Source: Streptomyces sp. MRC013 (GTDB lineage Bacteria > Actinomycetota > Actinomycetes > Streptomycetales > Streptomycetaceae). From it: a stretch of DNA of 64,000 nucleotides. Made by a program: the position numbers and the translations under genes. Every line of letters begins with the position of its first letter. Position 1 is the stretch's first letter. Under the pieces are notes generated by a model. It ran no database searches, was not told the origin of the DNA, and saw only the letters and a list, made by a program, of their open reading frames with translations. The stretch spans positions 682,001 through 746,000 of the forward strand of contig NZ_CP094264.1 of the NCBI RefSeq assembly GCF_023614235.1, in the 5' to 3' direction. Below, piece by piece: positions 38,901-48,797 of this stretch.

Positions 38901-40859
38901 TCAGTCGCGGGCGGGCTCCGCGGTCTTCGCGGCGGGGGCCGCGGCGCGGGTCCCGCCGGCCGCGCCGACCCGTGACTGGTGCAGGCCGTCCAGCTTGGAC
39001 ACGAGGCCGGTGACCTGACGGGCGATGTCCGGGGCGGTCAGCCCGATCTCGGCGAGGACCTCCGCGCGGGAGGCGTGGTCGAGGAACCGCGGCGGGATGC
39101 CGAAGTCGCGCAGCGGCACGTCGACGCCGGCGTCGCGCAGCGCCTGGGCGACGGCGCTGCCCACGCCGCCGGCGCGGCCGTTGTCCTCGACGGTGACGAC
39201 GACGCGGTGCCGGCCGGCGAGCGGCGCCATGGCCTGGTCGACGGGCTTGACCCAGCGCGGGTCGACGACGGTGGTGGAGATGCCCTGCTTGTCGAGGAGG
39301 TCGGCGACCTCCAGGCACATCGGGGCGAGCGCGCCGACGGAGACCAGCAGCACGTCCGGCCGGTCGGTGCCCGGCTCGCGCAGGACGTCCATGCCGCCGA
39401 CGCGGCCCACCGCCTCGACGGCGGGGCCGACCGCGCCCTTGGAGTAGCGCACGACGGTCGGGGCGTCCTCGACGGCGACGGCCTCGCGGAGCTGGGCGCG
39501 GACCTGGTCGGCGTCGCGGGGCGCGGCGATCCGCAGGTTCGGGACGACCTGGAGGATCGACATGTCCCACATGCCGTTGTGGGAGGCGCCGTCGGTGCCG
39601 GTGACCCCTGCCCGGTCCAGGACGAACGTCACTCCGCAGTCGTGGAGGGCGACGTCCATGAGCACCTGGTCGAAGGCGCGGTTGAGGAAGGTCGCGTAGA
39701 CGGCGACGACCGGGTGGAGGCCGCCGGCGGCGAGCCCGGCCGCGGAGACGGCGGCGTGCTGCTCGGCGATGCCGACGTCGTACACCCGGTCGGGGAAGGC
39801 CTTGGCGAACCGGTCGAGGCCGACCGGCTGGAGCATGGCCGCGGTGACGGCGACGATGTCCTCGCGCTCCTTGCCCAGGGCGACCATCTCGTCGGCGAAG
39901 ACCGAGGTCCAGTCGGCACCGGAGGAGGCGATCGGCAGGCCCGTGTCCGGGTGGATCTTGCCGACGGCGTGGAAGCGGTCGGCCTCGTCCTGGAGGGCGG
40001 GCTGGTAGCCCCGGCCCTTCTCGGTGAGGCAGTGGACGATGACGGGACCGTTGAACCGCTTGGCGCGCTGGAGGGCGGACTCGACGGCGGCGATGTCGTG
40101 GCCGTCGATGGGGCCGACGTATTTCAGGCCGAGGTCCTCGAAGAGGCCCTGGGGGGCGATGAAGTCCTTCAGCCCCTTCTTCGCGCCGTGCAGCGTTTCG
40201 TACAGCGGCTTCCCGACGACGGGGGTGCGGTCGAGGATGTCCTTGGTGCGGGCCAGGAACCGCTCGTACCCGTCGGTGGTGCGCAGGGTCGCCAGGTGGT
40301 TGGCGAGGCCGCCGATGGTGGGGGCGTAGGAGCGCTCGTTGTCGTTGACGACGATGACGAGGGGGCGGTCCTTGGCGTCGGCGATGTTGTTGAGCGCCTC
40401 CCAGGCCATGCCGCCGGTGAGGGCCCCGTCGCCGATGACGGCGACCACGTGGTCGTCCCTGCCGAGCAGCTCGTTCGCCTTGGCCAGGCCGTCCGCCCAG
40501 CCCAGGACGGTGGACGCGTGGGAGTTCTCGATGAGGTCGTGCTCGGACTCGGCGCGCGCCGGGTAGCCGGAGAGGCCTCCCTTCATCTTCAGCCTGGAGA
40601 AGTCCTGGCGGCCGGTGAGCAGCTTGTGCACGTACGACTGGTGACCGGTGTCCCAGAGGATCTTGTCCTTCGGGGACTCGAAGACGCGGTGCAGGGCGAT
40701 GGTCAGCTCCACCACGCCGAGGTTCGGGCCGAGGTGGCCGCCGGTCTTGGAGACCGCGTCGACGAGGAAGGTGCGGATCTCCGAGGCCAGCCGGTCGAGC
40801 TGCTCGGGGGAGAGCCGGTCGAGGTCGCGGGGTCCCCTGATACGGGTCAGCAATGCCAC
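38901..40859 (-). CDS. dxs: 1-deoxy-D-xylulose-5-phosphate synthase
   Basis: A 652-residue thiamine-diphosphate enzyme, first step of the MEP isoprenoid pathway (pyruvate plus glyceraldehyde 3-phosphate). The transketolase N-terminal domain has [29 protein letters not shown] and the TPP motif [17 protein letters not shown]. The middle domain carries the catalytic Glu region [17 protein letters not shown] and [18 protein letters not shown]. The C-terminal domain ends with [16 protein letters not shown] and related strands. The GTG has AAGGAGG six or more bases upstream. The C-terminal tail is Ala-rich. It is one of possibly two dxs copies in such genomes. Confidence 0.95.
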   Translation of the reverse strand: MALLTRIRGPRDLDRLSPEQLDRLASEIRTFLVDAVSKTGGHLGPNLGVVELTIALHRVFESPKDKILWDTGHQSYVHKLLTGRQDFSRLKMKGGLSGYPARAESEHDLIENSHASTVLGWADGLAKANELLGRDDHVVAVIGDGALTGGMAWEALNNIADAKDRPLVIVVNDNERSYAPTIGGLANHLATLRTTDGYERFLARTKDILDRTPVVGKPLYETLHGAKKGLKDFIAPQGLFEDLGLKYVGPIDGHDIAAVESALQRAKRFNGPVIVHCLTEKGRGYQPALQDEADRFHAVGKIHPDTGLPIASSGADWTSVFADEMVALGKEREDIVAVTAAMLQPVGLDRFAKAFPDRVYDVGIAEQHAAVSAAGLAAGGLHPVVAVYATFLNRAFDQVLMDVALHDCGVTFVLDRAGVTGTDGASHNGMWDMSILQVVPNLRIAAPRDADQVRAQLREAVAVEDAPTVVRYSKGAVGPAVEAVGRVGGMDVLREPGTDRPDVLLVSVGALAPMCLEVADLLDKQGISTTVVDPRWVKPVDQAMAPLAGRHRVVVTVEDNGRAGGVGSAVAQALRDAGVDVPLRDFGIPPRFLDHASRAEVLAEIGLTAPDIARQVTGLVSKLDGLHQSRVGAAGGTRAAAPAAKTAEPARD

Positions 40860-42433
40860 CCGTGCCTCCTTGCGTGTTGGGCTGGTCGAGGTTGAGCCGG
40901 TCGAGCGTGCCGGTCGCCGAGTCTAGTGTTCCGCCCCGGGGCGCGGACATCGGGCCGTGCCCCGGGTGGCTGCGCGACGACCACACCGACAGCCGACACG
41001 GGCCGCGCCGGTGTACCCGGGCGGGGCGGGTGCGCCGCGCCGCGGGACGGTGGCGCCGGCCCCGTCCTTCCGGACGCGGCGGGACCCGGTACCGGTTGCG
41101 CCGGCGCCGGGCGCGGCGGGACGGCGCGCACCGCCGCGCGCAGCCCGCGGGCCGGAGGCGGCGGGTCCCCGGCCCGGGGCGGCGGCGCCGCGGCCCGTCC
41201 GGCTCCGTCTAGGCGGGGGGCGGGGGCGGCCGCCCGGCCGCCGGTCCGGCGGGTCTCGCCCAGGAGGGTCGAATCGTCCGTCTCGTTCAGTACGAGGGCG
41301 AGGGCGCCCAGTACCCCGGCGCGCCCGCCGAGGGTGCCGGGGGCCACCGCGAGGTGGCGGGCGGCGCTGGGCAGCGCGTACCGCGACACGGACTCGCGGA
41401 GGGGTGCCAGGACCAGCTCACCGGCCTCCGCGAGGTCGCCGCCGAGGACGACCCGGCTGGGGTTGAGCAGGTTGCAGAGGCTGGCGACGCCGCTGCCGAT
41501 GTGGCGGCCCACGTCGGCGACGACGCGGCGGCAGCCGGGGTCGCCCTCGCGGGCGAGCCGGACGACCCGCTCCATCGTCAGGTCGGGGCCGTGGCCGGGC
41601 CGCAGCAGCGGCAGGACGTACCGTTCGGCGGCGAAGGTCTCCAGGCAGCCGCGGTTGCCGCAGCGGCAGACGGGGCCCGACTCGTCGAGGGTGATGTGCC
41701 CGATCTCCCCCGCGGTGCCGCCGGGGCCCCGGTAGATCCGCCCGTCGATGACGAGGCCGGCGCCGACGCCGCCGGCGACCTTCACGTACGCGAGGTCGCG
41801 CACGCCCCGGCCGGCCCCCCACACCAGTTCGCCGAGGGCGCCGAGGTTGGCGTCGTCGTCGACGTGCACGGGGACGCCGAGGCGGACGGAGAGCTCCCGG
41901 CCGGGGTCGGCCCCCGCCCAGCCCGGCGGGATCGACGTGGAGCCGAGCGTTCCGGAGGGGACGTCGATCGGGCCGGGGAGGCCCAGACCGACGCCGATCA
42001 CCTTGCCGAGGCTGGTGCCGGCGGCCTCCACCAACCGCCTGACCAGCCGCTCGGCCCGGTCCAGGCCCGCGGCGGACGGGGCTTCGGCGTCGAACGGCTC
42101 GGACTCCTCGGTGAGCACCCGGTGGGCGAGGTCGCCGACGGCGACGCGCAGGCGGGTGTGGCCGAAGTCGACGCCGACGACGGTCCCGGCGTCGCCGCTG
42201 AGCGAGACGCTGCGGGCCCTGCGGCCGCCCGCGGAGGTCGGGGTGACCTCGACCGTGCCGCCCTCCTTCAGTTCCCGCACGATGTTGGAGACGGTGGCGG
42301 CGGACAGTCCGGTGGCCCTGGCGATCTCCGCCTGGGTGAGCGAACCGGCCATGCGGACGGCGCGCACGACCCGTTCGAGGTTGGCTCGATGCAGGGACGT
42401 CTGCGACCCCGGGGTCTCCATCGGCACTCTCAT
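40847..42433 (-). CDS. ROK-family transcriptional regulator (Rok7B7-like) with aberrant C-terminal tail
   Basis: The N-terminal winged HTH is [20 protein letters not shown]. The ROK domain follows: [54 protein letters not shown] and the ROK zinc-type cluster [10 protein letters not shown]. By position beside ngcEFG it corresponds to Rok7B7 (SCO6008) of S. coelicolor, a regulator of xylose use, carbon repression and antibiotics. Normal ROK proteins end near [14 protein letters not shown] (about residue 405). Here about 120 Pro/Ala/Arg-rich residues continue and overlap dxs by 13 bases. I infer a lost stop or frameshift at the C-terminus. The start is the ATG at 42433. Confidence 0.85.
   Translation of the reverse strand: MRVPMETPGSQTSLHRANLERVVRAVRMAGSLTQAEIARATGLSAATVSNIVRELKEGGTVEVTPTSAGGRRARSVSLSGDAGTVVGVDFGHTRLRVAVGDLAHRVLTEESEPFDAEAPSAAGLDRAERLVRRLVEAAGTSLGKVIGVGLGLPGPIDVPSGTLGSTSIPPGWAGADPGRELSVRLGVPVHVDDDANLGALGELVWGAGRGVRDLAYVKVAGGVGAGLVIDGRIYRGPGGTAGEIGHITLDESGPVCRCGNRGCLETFAAERYVLPLLRPGHGPDLTMERVVRLAREGDPGCRRVVADVGRHIGSGVASLCNLLNPSRVVLGGDLAEAGELVLAPLRESVSRYALPSAARHLAVAPGTLGGRAGVLGALALVLNETDDSTLLGETRRTGGRAAAPAPRLDGAGRAAAPPPRAGDPPPPARGLRAAVRAVPPRPAPAQPVPGPAASGRTGPAPPSRGAAHPPRPGTPARPVSAVGVVVAQPPGARPDVRAPGRNTRLGDRHARPAQPRPAQHARRHGWHC
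40920..40925 (-). promoter_or_regulatory. Candidate -10 box for dxs
   Basis: TAGACT on the minus strand, 61 bases before the dxs GTG, in CACTAGACTCGGCG. It lies inside the unusual C-terminal extension of the upstream ROK frame, which supports that stretch being regulatory rather than protein-coding. Confidence 0.4.
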
Positions 42434-42613
42434 TCCCGCTGCTCTCTCCACCCTGTGAACCCTAAGCTGAGCGGTCCGCGCCACCGCGCGTCAAGGCCCC
42501 GAAGACCGCGGAGCCCCGGAGATCGGTCGCTTTCCGGCCAGGGTCGGCGTACCGGGAGCAGTGCGCGGGGAGGCCGCCCTCCGGGGCCGGCGGACCGCGG
42601 CGGATGGCCGTCC

Positions 42614-43528
42614 TCACTTCAGGGCGCCGGCCGTCAGCCCCGCCTGCACCTGCCGCTGGAAGACCGCGTACACCACCAGTACCGGCAGCATCGCGATCGT
42701 CATCCCGGCCATCAGCGCGCCCCAGTCGCCCCGGTAGCCCTGCTGGAGCGCGATCATGGCGAGGCCCTGGGTCAGGACGTACTTGTCCTCCTGCTGGTTC
42801 AGCACCATCGGCAGCAGGTACTGGTTCCACTGCCCCAGGAAGTTGAAGATGCCGACGCTGACCAGTCCCGGCTTGGCCATGGGCAGCATGACCTGGAAGA
42901 ACGTCCTGGTGTGCGAGGCGCCGTCGATCGCCGCGGCCTCCGCCACCGAGGTCGGCAGCGTGCGGAAGAACGCCGTCATGAAGAAGACGGTGAACGGCAG
43001 CGAGTACGCCACGTAGACGAGGATCAGCCCGTGGTACGTCGCCAGCAGCGAGGTGCCGGGGAAGTCCCGCAGGACGAAGAAGAGCGGGATCACCAGCATG
43101 AACACGGGGAACGACATCCCGGCGACGAACAGGTAGTAGACGAGCCGGTTCCCGGGGAAGGCGAAGCGGGCCAGTACGTAGGCGGCCATCGAGCCCAACA
43201 CCATCGTGCCGGTGACGGAGCCGCCCACGACGACGACGGTGTTCAGGAAGTACCGGCCCATGCTCGCCTCGTTCCAGGCGTTGGGCCAGTTCTCCCAGTG
43301 CAGGGCGGTGGGCAGGGCCCACGGGTCGCCGAGGATGCCCCCGCTGTCCTTGAAGGAGCTCCACAGCACCCACAGCAGCGGGACGCCCACCATCAGGGCC
43401 CACAGTACGAGGATGCCGTGGGAGAAGACGTTGAGGACCGCCCCCTCGGCGGGGGCGGGCCGGGCGCGGCGCGGCGCCGCGCCCGGCCCGCCCGCCTTCC
43501 GGACCTTCCGGGTCCCTTCGGTGGTCAT
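42614..43528 (-). CDS. ngcG: Sugar ABC transporter permease NgcG-like
   Basis: A 304-residue MalG-type inner-membrane permease with about six helices. The EAA loop for ATPase contact is EAAAIDGASHTRTFFQVMLP, and LNQQEDKYVLTQGLAMIALQQ is typical of the family. It follows ngcF by 23 bases and closes the ngcEFG order. No ATPase gene is present; in Streptomyces the shared MsiK ATPase encoded elsewhere energises such importers. Substrate assignment (GlcNAc/chitobiose) rests on the binding protein and on gene order. Confidence 0.88.
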   Translation of the reverse strand: MTTEGTRKVRKAGGPGAAPRRARPAPAEGAVLNVFSHGILVLWALMVGVPLLWVLWSSFKDSGGILGDPWALPTALHWENWPNAWNEASMGRYFLNTVVVVGGSVTGTMVLGSMAAYVLARFAFPGNRLVYYLFVAGMSFPVFMLVIPLFFVLRDFPGTSLLATYHGLILVYVAYSLPFTVFFMTAFFRTLPTSVAEAAAIDGASHTRTFFQVMLPMAKPGLVSVGIFNFLGQWNQYLLPMVLNQQEDKYVLTQGLAMIALQQGYRGDWGALMAGMTIAMLPVLVVYAVFQRQVQAGLTAGALK

Positions 43529-43551
43529 GGACGGCCTCCCCTGGTACTCGG

Positions 43552-44475
43552 TCAGTACTCGATCCGCTCGCGGCGCCCGAGGCGCAGAGCGAGGACGGCG
43601 AAGGTCATCGTGACCACGAGCATCGCGACGCCCATCGCGGCGGCGTACCCGAACCGGCTGTTGGTGAAGGCCGTCTCGTACAGCCTGAGCGGCATCACGT
43701 CCGCGGCGCCGGACGGCCCTCCCCCGTTCCCGGACATGATCTGGACCAGGGCGAAGCCGTCCAGGGCGATGATGCCCATGTACACCCAGCCGGTCTGGAC
43801 GGTGTCCCACAGCAGGGGCAGCGTGATCCGGAAGAAGGTGTGGAACCGGTTGGCGCCGTCGAGCAGGGCGGCCTCGTAGACCTCGCGCGGGATGGAGGCC
43901 ATGGCCGCGGAGAACAGCACCACGTAGAAGCCGACATGGCCCCACACCATGACCGCGCTGACGCACCACAGCGCGAGGCGCCGCTCCCCGAGCCAGGCGT
44001 TCTGCAGGCCCTCCAGCCCCACGGCGCCGAGGAGGGCGTTGAGCATCCCGTCGTGCGGGTCGGGGTTGTAGACGTTGTGCCAGATGACGGCGATGATCGT
44101 GACGGAGACGACCTGCGGGAGGAAGAAGACGAACGTGTAGAAGCGCGAGCCGGCGACGCCCGTGACCACCTCGTTCCTCCGCCGCCTGCCGCCCACGTTG
44201 AGCATGAAGGCGAAGAACAGCCCGAGGGCGAGGGTGACCGGCGGCACGAGCGCCAGCATGTAGACGTTGTGGCGCAGGGCGTTCCAGAAGTCCTCGTCGT
44301 TCAGGAGGCGGGCGAAGTTGTCCAGGCCGACGAACTCCGCGGTGCCGACCAGGCCCGACCAGTCGGTCGTGGAGATCTGGAACGCCTGGACGAAGGGCGA
44401 GATCACGAAGACGGCGTAGACGAGCAGCGGCGGGGCCAGGAAGCCCACGACGAATCGGCGTTTTCCGTGTTGCAC
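43552..44475 (-). CDS. ngcF: Sugar ABC transporter permease NgcF-like
   Basis: A 307-residue MalF-type permease with six main hydrophobic helices (FLAPPLLVYAVFVISPF at the start). The EAA loop is YEAALLDGANRFHTFFRITLP. GGAAA precedes the GTG at 44475. It lies 71 bases after ngcE and 23 before ngcG, so one transcript is likely. It forms the membrane channel with NgcG, and imports the sugar delivered by NgcE. Confidence 0.88.
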   Translation of the reverse strand: MQHGKRRFVVGFLAPPLLVYAVFVISPFVQAFQISTTDWSGLVGTAEFVGLDNFARLLNDEDFWNALRHNVYMLALVPPVTLALGLFFAFMLNVGGRRRRNEVVTGVAGSRFYTFVFFLPQVVSVTIIAVIWHNVYNPDPHDGMLNALLGAVGLEGLQNAWLGERRLALWCVSAVMVWGHVGFYVVLFSAAMASIPREVYEAALLDGANRFHTFFRITLPLLWDTVQTGWVYMGIIALDGFALVQIMSGNGGGPSGAADVMPLRLYETAFTNSRFGYAAAMGVAMLVVTMTFAVLALRLGRRERIEY

Positions 44476-44546
44476 GGTTTCCCCGGCCCTCCCCCTCTTC
44501 CGGTCTTCCGGTCCTGTGGCGCCGGCGGTCCCGCCGGCGGTGGCGG

Positions 44547-46025
44547 TCAGGCGGTGCGCTCGAACTTGGTGACCGAGGAGTCCCGGGCCACCCTGTCGGC
44601 CGCCGCCTGGGTGCCCCTGATCCAGTCGGCCGCCCTGATCTCGCCGGTGAGGAGCTGCCCGGTGAGACCGCCGATCTTCTGGTCGGTGAGGGTCGGGTAC
44701 CACTCCTGCAGCTGGAGGTTGACCAGGTTCCTGCCCGCCGCCTTGAAGGCCCTGTCGGCGGAGGCGAGGCCCGGTGAGAGGGTCATGCCCTCCGTGGCGT
44801 CCACGACGCAGGTCAGCGACTTCACCTTCGTCGCGAAGTTCCGCGCGTGCTTCTTCGACAGCATGATGCGTAACAGCTCCATGCCGCCGACCGGGTTCCC
44901 GCCCTTCGCGGCGACGATGTACGGCTCGCTCGGCTCGGCGCGCAGGGTGCCGTGCGGCAGCTCGTCGCCGTCGCCGTCGAGGAGGGCGCCCACCGACATG
45001 CCGAAGTCCTGCGGGGTGGTGGGCGCGGACTCGTTCTCGACCCAGGAGCCGTTGGGGAGGAAGACCGCCTTCCCCTTGTTCCAGGCGGTCTGCGACTGGA
45101 TGTGGGTGAGGCCCTGGCTGCCCTCCAGGAAGTACTTCTTCGCGGCCAGTTCCTCGTAGTGCTCGGCGACCTGGCGGACGGCGTCGTTCGACGTCCAGGC
45201 GTTCGGCTCCAGGTTGTCGATGGCGACCCACTTCTCCATTCCGCCGATCTTGGCTATCTGGCCGAACAGGTTGAAGTGGACGTAGTACGGGTACTTCCCG
45301 GCGTACGTCCAGGGCGCGAGGCCGGCCTTCCTGATCTCGCCGCAGAGCGCGACCATCTCGTCGAGGGTCTTCGGGTACGTCCAGCCCCTGGAGTCGAGGA
45401 GCTTCCGCGAGTACCAGGTGCCGTAGACGGTGAAGGCGTAGTAGAGCACGTCGAACCTGTCGCCGTGCAGGCCCTTCTCCAGGGTGCTCGGGTGGATGGT
45501 GTCGCGCACCTTCCTCCCCGGGTCGTCGAGGGACGGGGCGTCGAGCAGCGCGGCCAGGTCCTGGAGCTGGCCCTGGGTGGACAGCTTGTTCATGTCCAGG
45601 TGGTCGGCGCCGGAGTTGTCGATGACGTCGGGCGGGTTGCCGCCGGCGAAGCGCGGGGTGAGCTTGGGGCCGACCTGCTGGGTGCCGGTGTGCTTCACCT
45701 CGGCCCCGTGGGCGGCCCGGTAGTCGGCCTCGGCGTCCTTCGCGTACTGGTCGCCGAGCCCGCCCTTGAAGACGAACACCTCCAGCGGGGCGCCCTCCTT
45801 GACGCCGAGGGGGTTCTTCGCCGTCTTCTCCCCGGTGGCGGCCGTGCCCCCGCCGCCGGTGCCGCCACCGCCGCCGGTGGCGCAGGCGGACAGGAGGCCC
45901 GGCACGGGGACGGCGGCCAGGCCGAGGGCGGCGGAGCGCCTGATCAGGTCGCGGCGGCCGGGGCGCGCGCGTCCCGCGGCGCCTGCCGGGGTGGAGCCGT
46001 CGCCGGGGGCGGAGGTGGATCCCAT
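44547..46025 (-). CDS. ngcE: GlcNAc/chitobiose-binding lipoprotein NgcE-like
   Basis: A 492-residue extracellular solute-binding protein. The signal combines a twin-arginine start (RRDLIRRSAALGLAAVPV) and a lipobox (LLSAC), so it is probably a Tat-exported lipoprotein. After a Gly-rich linker come NPLGVKEGAPLEVFVFKGG and HTGTQQVGPKLTPRFAGGNP, which I recognise from NgcE of chitinolytic streptomycetes (GlcNAc and N,N'-diacetylchitobiose binding). GAGG lies eight bases before the ATG at 46025; a TTG two codons upstream is unlikely. First gene of ngcEFG, next to a ROK regulator. Confidence 0.88.
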   Translation of the reverse strand: MGSTSAPGDGSTPAGAAGRARPGRRDLIRRSAALGLAAVPVPGLLSACATGGGGGTGGGGTAATGEKTAKNPLGVKEGAPLEVFVFKGGLGDQYAKDAEADYRAAHGAEVKHTGTQQVGPKLTPRFAGGNPPDVIDNSGADHLDMNKLSTQGQLQDLAALLDAPSLDDPGRKVRDTIHPSTLEKGLHGDRFDVLYYAFTVYGTWYSRKLLDSRGWTYPKTLDEMVALCGEIRKAGLAPWTYAGKYPYYVHFNLFGQIAKIGGMEKWVAIDNLEPNAWTSNDAVRQVAEHYEELAAKKYFLEGSQGLTHIQSQTAWNKGKAVFLPNGSWVENESAPTTPQDFGMSVGALLDGDGDELPHGTLRAEPSEPYIVAAKGGNPVGGMELLRIMLSKKHARNFATKVKSLTCVVDATEGMTLSPGLASADRAFKAAGRNLVNLQLQEWYPTLTDQKIGGLTGQLLTGEIRAADWIRGTQAAADRVARDSSVTKFERTA

Positions 46026-46531
46026 GCTCAAGTCCTCGCCTTCTCCAGGACTCGGGCGGTGCGCCGGTCACCCGTACTGCTCGCCTCAGGCGAAGGGCCC
46101 CGCACCGCGGTCGTGTCGCAGCTGGGTCTTGCCGGTTGGTGCAGGGAGTCGCGCGCCCACGCGGCGGCTCGGACGAGCGGTCGTGCGGACGCCGACAGGT
46201 ATAGTCCGCCCCGGGCCGGCGGGCAAGATCGGGAACGGTATTCGGCGGGAGTCTTTCCCCGAGCGGGGTCCGGGGGGCGATTCCCGGCCGGACGCGGGCG
46301 GGCCGACGGCGCCCGAGGGATGCCTCCGGACCCGGTGACCGGAACGGCCGGCACGGCGGCGCCGAAGCCCCCGGGCGCCGGGGACCGCCCGGTTCACCAC
46401 CTCACGGCCGCTGCGCCCGGGCGGCGTCCGGCCCCGGGCGCGGGAGGGACGCGGCGGGCGGCCACCGCGCGGCCCGGGGCCGCCGTCGGGGTGACGGCCC
46501 GTCCGACGGCTCACGGGGCGCCCGCAACGGC
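46026..46531. other. Intergenic region upstream of ngcE, dre-like element at 46198-46207
   Basis: 506 bases without a gene, between the ABC permease gene and ngcE. On the minus strand GGACTATACC (46198-46207) matches eight of ten central bases of the DasR operator core GGTCTAGACC and could also act as a -10 region (TATACC). It lies about 170 bases before the ngcE start. The rest is GC-rich without clear repeats. Confidence 0.4.
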
Positions 46532-47191
46532 CTACCCTCTGCGTGCGGAGACGAACTGCGTGACGGCCGTGGACACGGCCAGGATCGCGACGGAGACCAG
46601 CAGCATGCCTCCCACGGGACGCAGCAACGCCGTCGCGTCGGGGGTCGTGGCCATCAGCGTCAGCAGTCGGTTGACCGGGGAGAGGCCCTTGGCGAAGAGG
46701 GCGCCCGTCAGCAGGGCGAGCGCGGCGACGAGGGCGTACCCCTGCCGTCCGAAGACCGGCCGCGAGCACGGCACGCCGATGGCGACGCCCACGAGCACAC
46801 AGGTCAGTTGGGCTTCGACGCCCAGCAGGAGATCGGCCGCGGTGACGGCGTGGTCGCCCGTCCACAGCGGGAGGAGCAGACCGAAGGCCGTCAGGGCCAG
46901 GCAGCTCAGCAGAGCCGTGCCGATCGCCGCCAGGAGCACCCTGAGGGACCGCCCGCCGCAGGAGACGACGGTGATCGCCCGCTGCGGCGGGGCGTCCAGA
47001 CCCGCCAGCACGACGGTCAGCCACGTCGAGCAGAGGAGCAGCGCACCGGCGGAGGAGGCGTAGGCGGGGGCCAGCGGACCGCTGCCGTTGACGGTCAGCG
47101 CGCCCGTCAGCCCCGCGAACAGGAACAGCGGGGCGAGGTAGCGCTGGGTGTGCAGCACGGTGGCGAACGTGTAGCGGATGAGCCCGATCAC
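46532..47191 (-). CDS. ABC-2-like membrane protein, six helices
   Basis: A 219-residue hydrophobic protein with six predicted helices, for example LAPLFLFAGLTGALTV, ALLLCSTWLTVVLAGL and LLAAIGTALLSCLALTAFGLLLPL. It has no recognisable motif beyond an ABC-2-type arrangement. The GTG overlaps the stop of the ATPase gene by four bases, so the two form one exporter unit. The substrate is unknown. It could be a resistance or lipid-related exporter, but nothing in the sequence decides this. Confidence 0.75.
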   Translation of the reverse strand: MIGLIRYTFATVLHTQRYLAPLFLFAGLTGALTVNGSGPLAPAYASSAGALLLCSTWLTVVLAGLDAPPQRAITVVSCGGRSLRVLLAAIGTALLSCLALTAFGLLLPLWTGDHAVTAADLLLGVEAQLTCVLVGVAIGVPCSRPVFGRQGYALVAALALLTGALFAKGLSPVNRLLTLMATTPDATALLRPVGGMLLVSVAILAVSTAVTQFVSARRG

Positions 47192-48078
47192 CGCGGGCCC
47201 CCGTCGGTCCCGGCGCCGGGCGTCCGGCGGTGGTCCACGGCTGTCTCCGCCACCCGCTCGACGGACCAGCCGTGTCGGAGCGCGGTGAGCAGCAGGGCGT
47301 CGACGGACTCGCGGGTCACCCTCATGCTGACGCCCGACGCGTGCCGGCTCACCGCCAGTACGCCGTCCCGCTCCTCCCAGACGGGGTCCCGCGGCACACG
47401 GCCGCCCCCGCCCGCGGTGAGCACGACGTCGGACGGGGGCGGATGACCGGTGGGCCGGGGTTCCGCCCCTCGCGGTGCCACCCGGCCCCCGCCGACCGTG
47501 TACGTCCGGGTGGCCCGGGTCCGGGTCACCGACTCGCGGTGGTCGGTGAAGACCACGATGCCTCCCGAGCCGGCGACCTCGGCCATGATCCCGTCCAGTA
47601 CCCCGTGGGCGTCGGCGTCCAGTCCGGACCACGGTTCGTCCAGGACGAGCAGGCCGGGCTCCACCAGCAGCGCCTGGGCGAGCGCGACCTTCTGCGCGTT
47701 GCCCTTCGACAGGCTCCGCAGGGGGGCCCGTCCGCCTCCCACCAGGGCCAGCCGGTCCAGCAGCCGGCCGGCCCGCGACGAGGCCGCGGAGGTGGAGAGC
47801 CCGCGTATGCGGCCCATGTGCGCCAGGTAGGCCGAGGCCGACATGCGCTGGTCGGCGGGGAAGCGGTCGGGCACGTAGCCGACGACCGCCGGCCGCGCGG
47901 CCACCGTGCCGCGGGTCGGCCGGGACAGGCCCGCGGCGATCCGCAGCAGGGTCGACTTCCCGGACCCGTTCCCGCCCGTCAGGGCCACGACCTCTCCGGC
48001 CGGGACCTCCAGGTCGACGTCCCTCAGGATCCAGCCGCCCCGGCCGTAGCGCTTGCTCACTGACTGAAGACGCAACAA
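47188..48078 (-). CDS. ABC transporter ATP-binding protein with C-terminal extension
   Basis: A protein of about 296 residues. The ATPase domain has Walker A GGNGSGKSTLLRIAAGL and the signature LRSLSKGNAQKVALAQAL. The usual LSGGQ is SKGNAQK, typical of the BcrA/CcmA-like exporter group. Walker B is LLVLDEPWSGLD and the H-loop is VFTDHRE. About 80 extra residues follow (DPVWEERDGVLAVSRHASGV and onward), probably a regulatory domain. The start is a TTG at 48078, chosen because GGAGGA lies six bases upstream and no ATG or GTG is available. Coupled to the permease gene. Confidence 0.85.
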   Translation of the reverse strand: MLRLQSVSKRYGRGGWILRDVDLEVPAGEVVALTGGNGSGKSTLLRIAAGLSRPTRGTVAARPAVVGYVPDRFPADQRMSASAYLAHMGRIRGLSTSAASSRAGRLLDRLALVGGGRAPLRSLSKGNAQKVALAQALLVEPGLLVLDEPWSGLDADAHGVLDGIMAEVAGSGGIVVFTDHRESVTRTRATRTYTVGGGRVAPRGAEPRPTGHPPPSDVVLTAGGGGRVPRDPVWEERDGVLAVSRHASGVSMRVTRESVDALLLTALRHGWSVERVAETAVDHRRTPGAGTDGGPR

Positions 48079-48247
48079 GCGGACTCCTCCGTCCCGTACG
48101 GTGCCTTCCGGTCCGGAGGTTACGGACCCCGGCCTTCGCTCCGCGTAAGCCGCGCGTTCCCGTCGGGGAGGCGGCACGGTCCCGTGGAGGGGGCGGCGAA
48201 CCGGTCGGCCCCTCCCCGGTCCGCTCGCCGTCGGGGCGGCTCCCCGG

Positions 48248-48787
48248 TCACCGCGTCCCGTCGGCGATGATGTTCCACTCGGAGAGGGGGTCCGCGAAGG
48301 GCAGGGGGTCGAAGGCTTCGGTCCCGGACCGTGCCCGCAGGGCGAGCGGTTCCCGATCCTCGCAGGAGGCGCGTTCCCCGTGGAACTCCCGGAGCACGCA
48401 GAGGCCGTGGACCAGGGACTCGACGTCGCGGTGCAGGGGAAGGCTCCGACCGGTGCCCTCCGGGAAGGCGTGGACGTTCCCGGTGGAAGGCTCGAAGGCC
48501 AGGAGGGAGTCCGGGAAGTACCCCAGGACCAGCCGGGCTTCCGCTCCTTCCGGGCACGGACGTCCGGCGAGTGCCAGGAACCCGCCGAGCAGCGAGGAGT
48601 CCCGGCCGGGGTCCTTGACATCCGTTCGCGACAGGAACAAGTCGTCATGCGGGAGGCCCACTTCGTGGAGCACCCGCGTGGAAGGCGTCTCGGTCGCCGG
48701 ATCGCTGCGCCCGTCCCGGGGGAACAGCACGACGCCCTGCAGGCCGAACAAGCGGACGATGTCAGCCGTGCTGACGGAGCGGCCCAT
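48248..48787 (-). CDS. SUKH-4 family immunity protein
   Basis: A 179-residue cytoplasmic protein. The pattern TRVLHEVGLPHDDLFL, LVLGYFPDSLLAFEPSTGNVHAF, VESLVHGLCVLREF and the ending DPLSEWNIIADG matches SUKH-4. These are SMI1/KNR4-like immunity proteins that neutralise toxins of polymorphic toxin systems, often nucleic-acid deaminases. No toxin gene is adjacent; only a short open frame lies upstream. It may be an orphan immunity gene that protects against toxins of other strains. The ATG has GAGG ten bases upstream. Confidence 0.75.
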   Translation of the reverse strand: MGRSVSTADIVRLFGLQGVVLFPRDGRSDPATETPSTRVLHEVGLPHDDLFLSRTDVKDPGRDSSLLGGFLALAGRPCPEGAEARLVLGYFPDSLLAFEPSTGNVHAFPEGTGRSLPLHRDVESLVHGLCVLREFHGERASCEDREPLALRARSGTEAFDPLPFADPLSEWNIIADGTR

Positions 48788-48797
48788 GGGTAAAACC

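Noticed and set aside
37252..40986. 1244-codon minus-strand frame covering permease and dxs
   Set aside because: Only its last 507 codons are the permease. The upstream part is the wrong frame of dxs, interrupted by a terminator hairpin.
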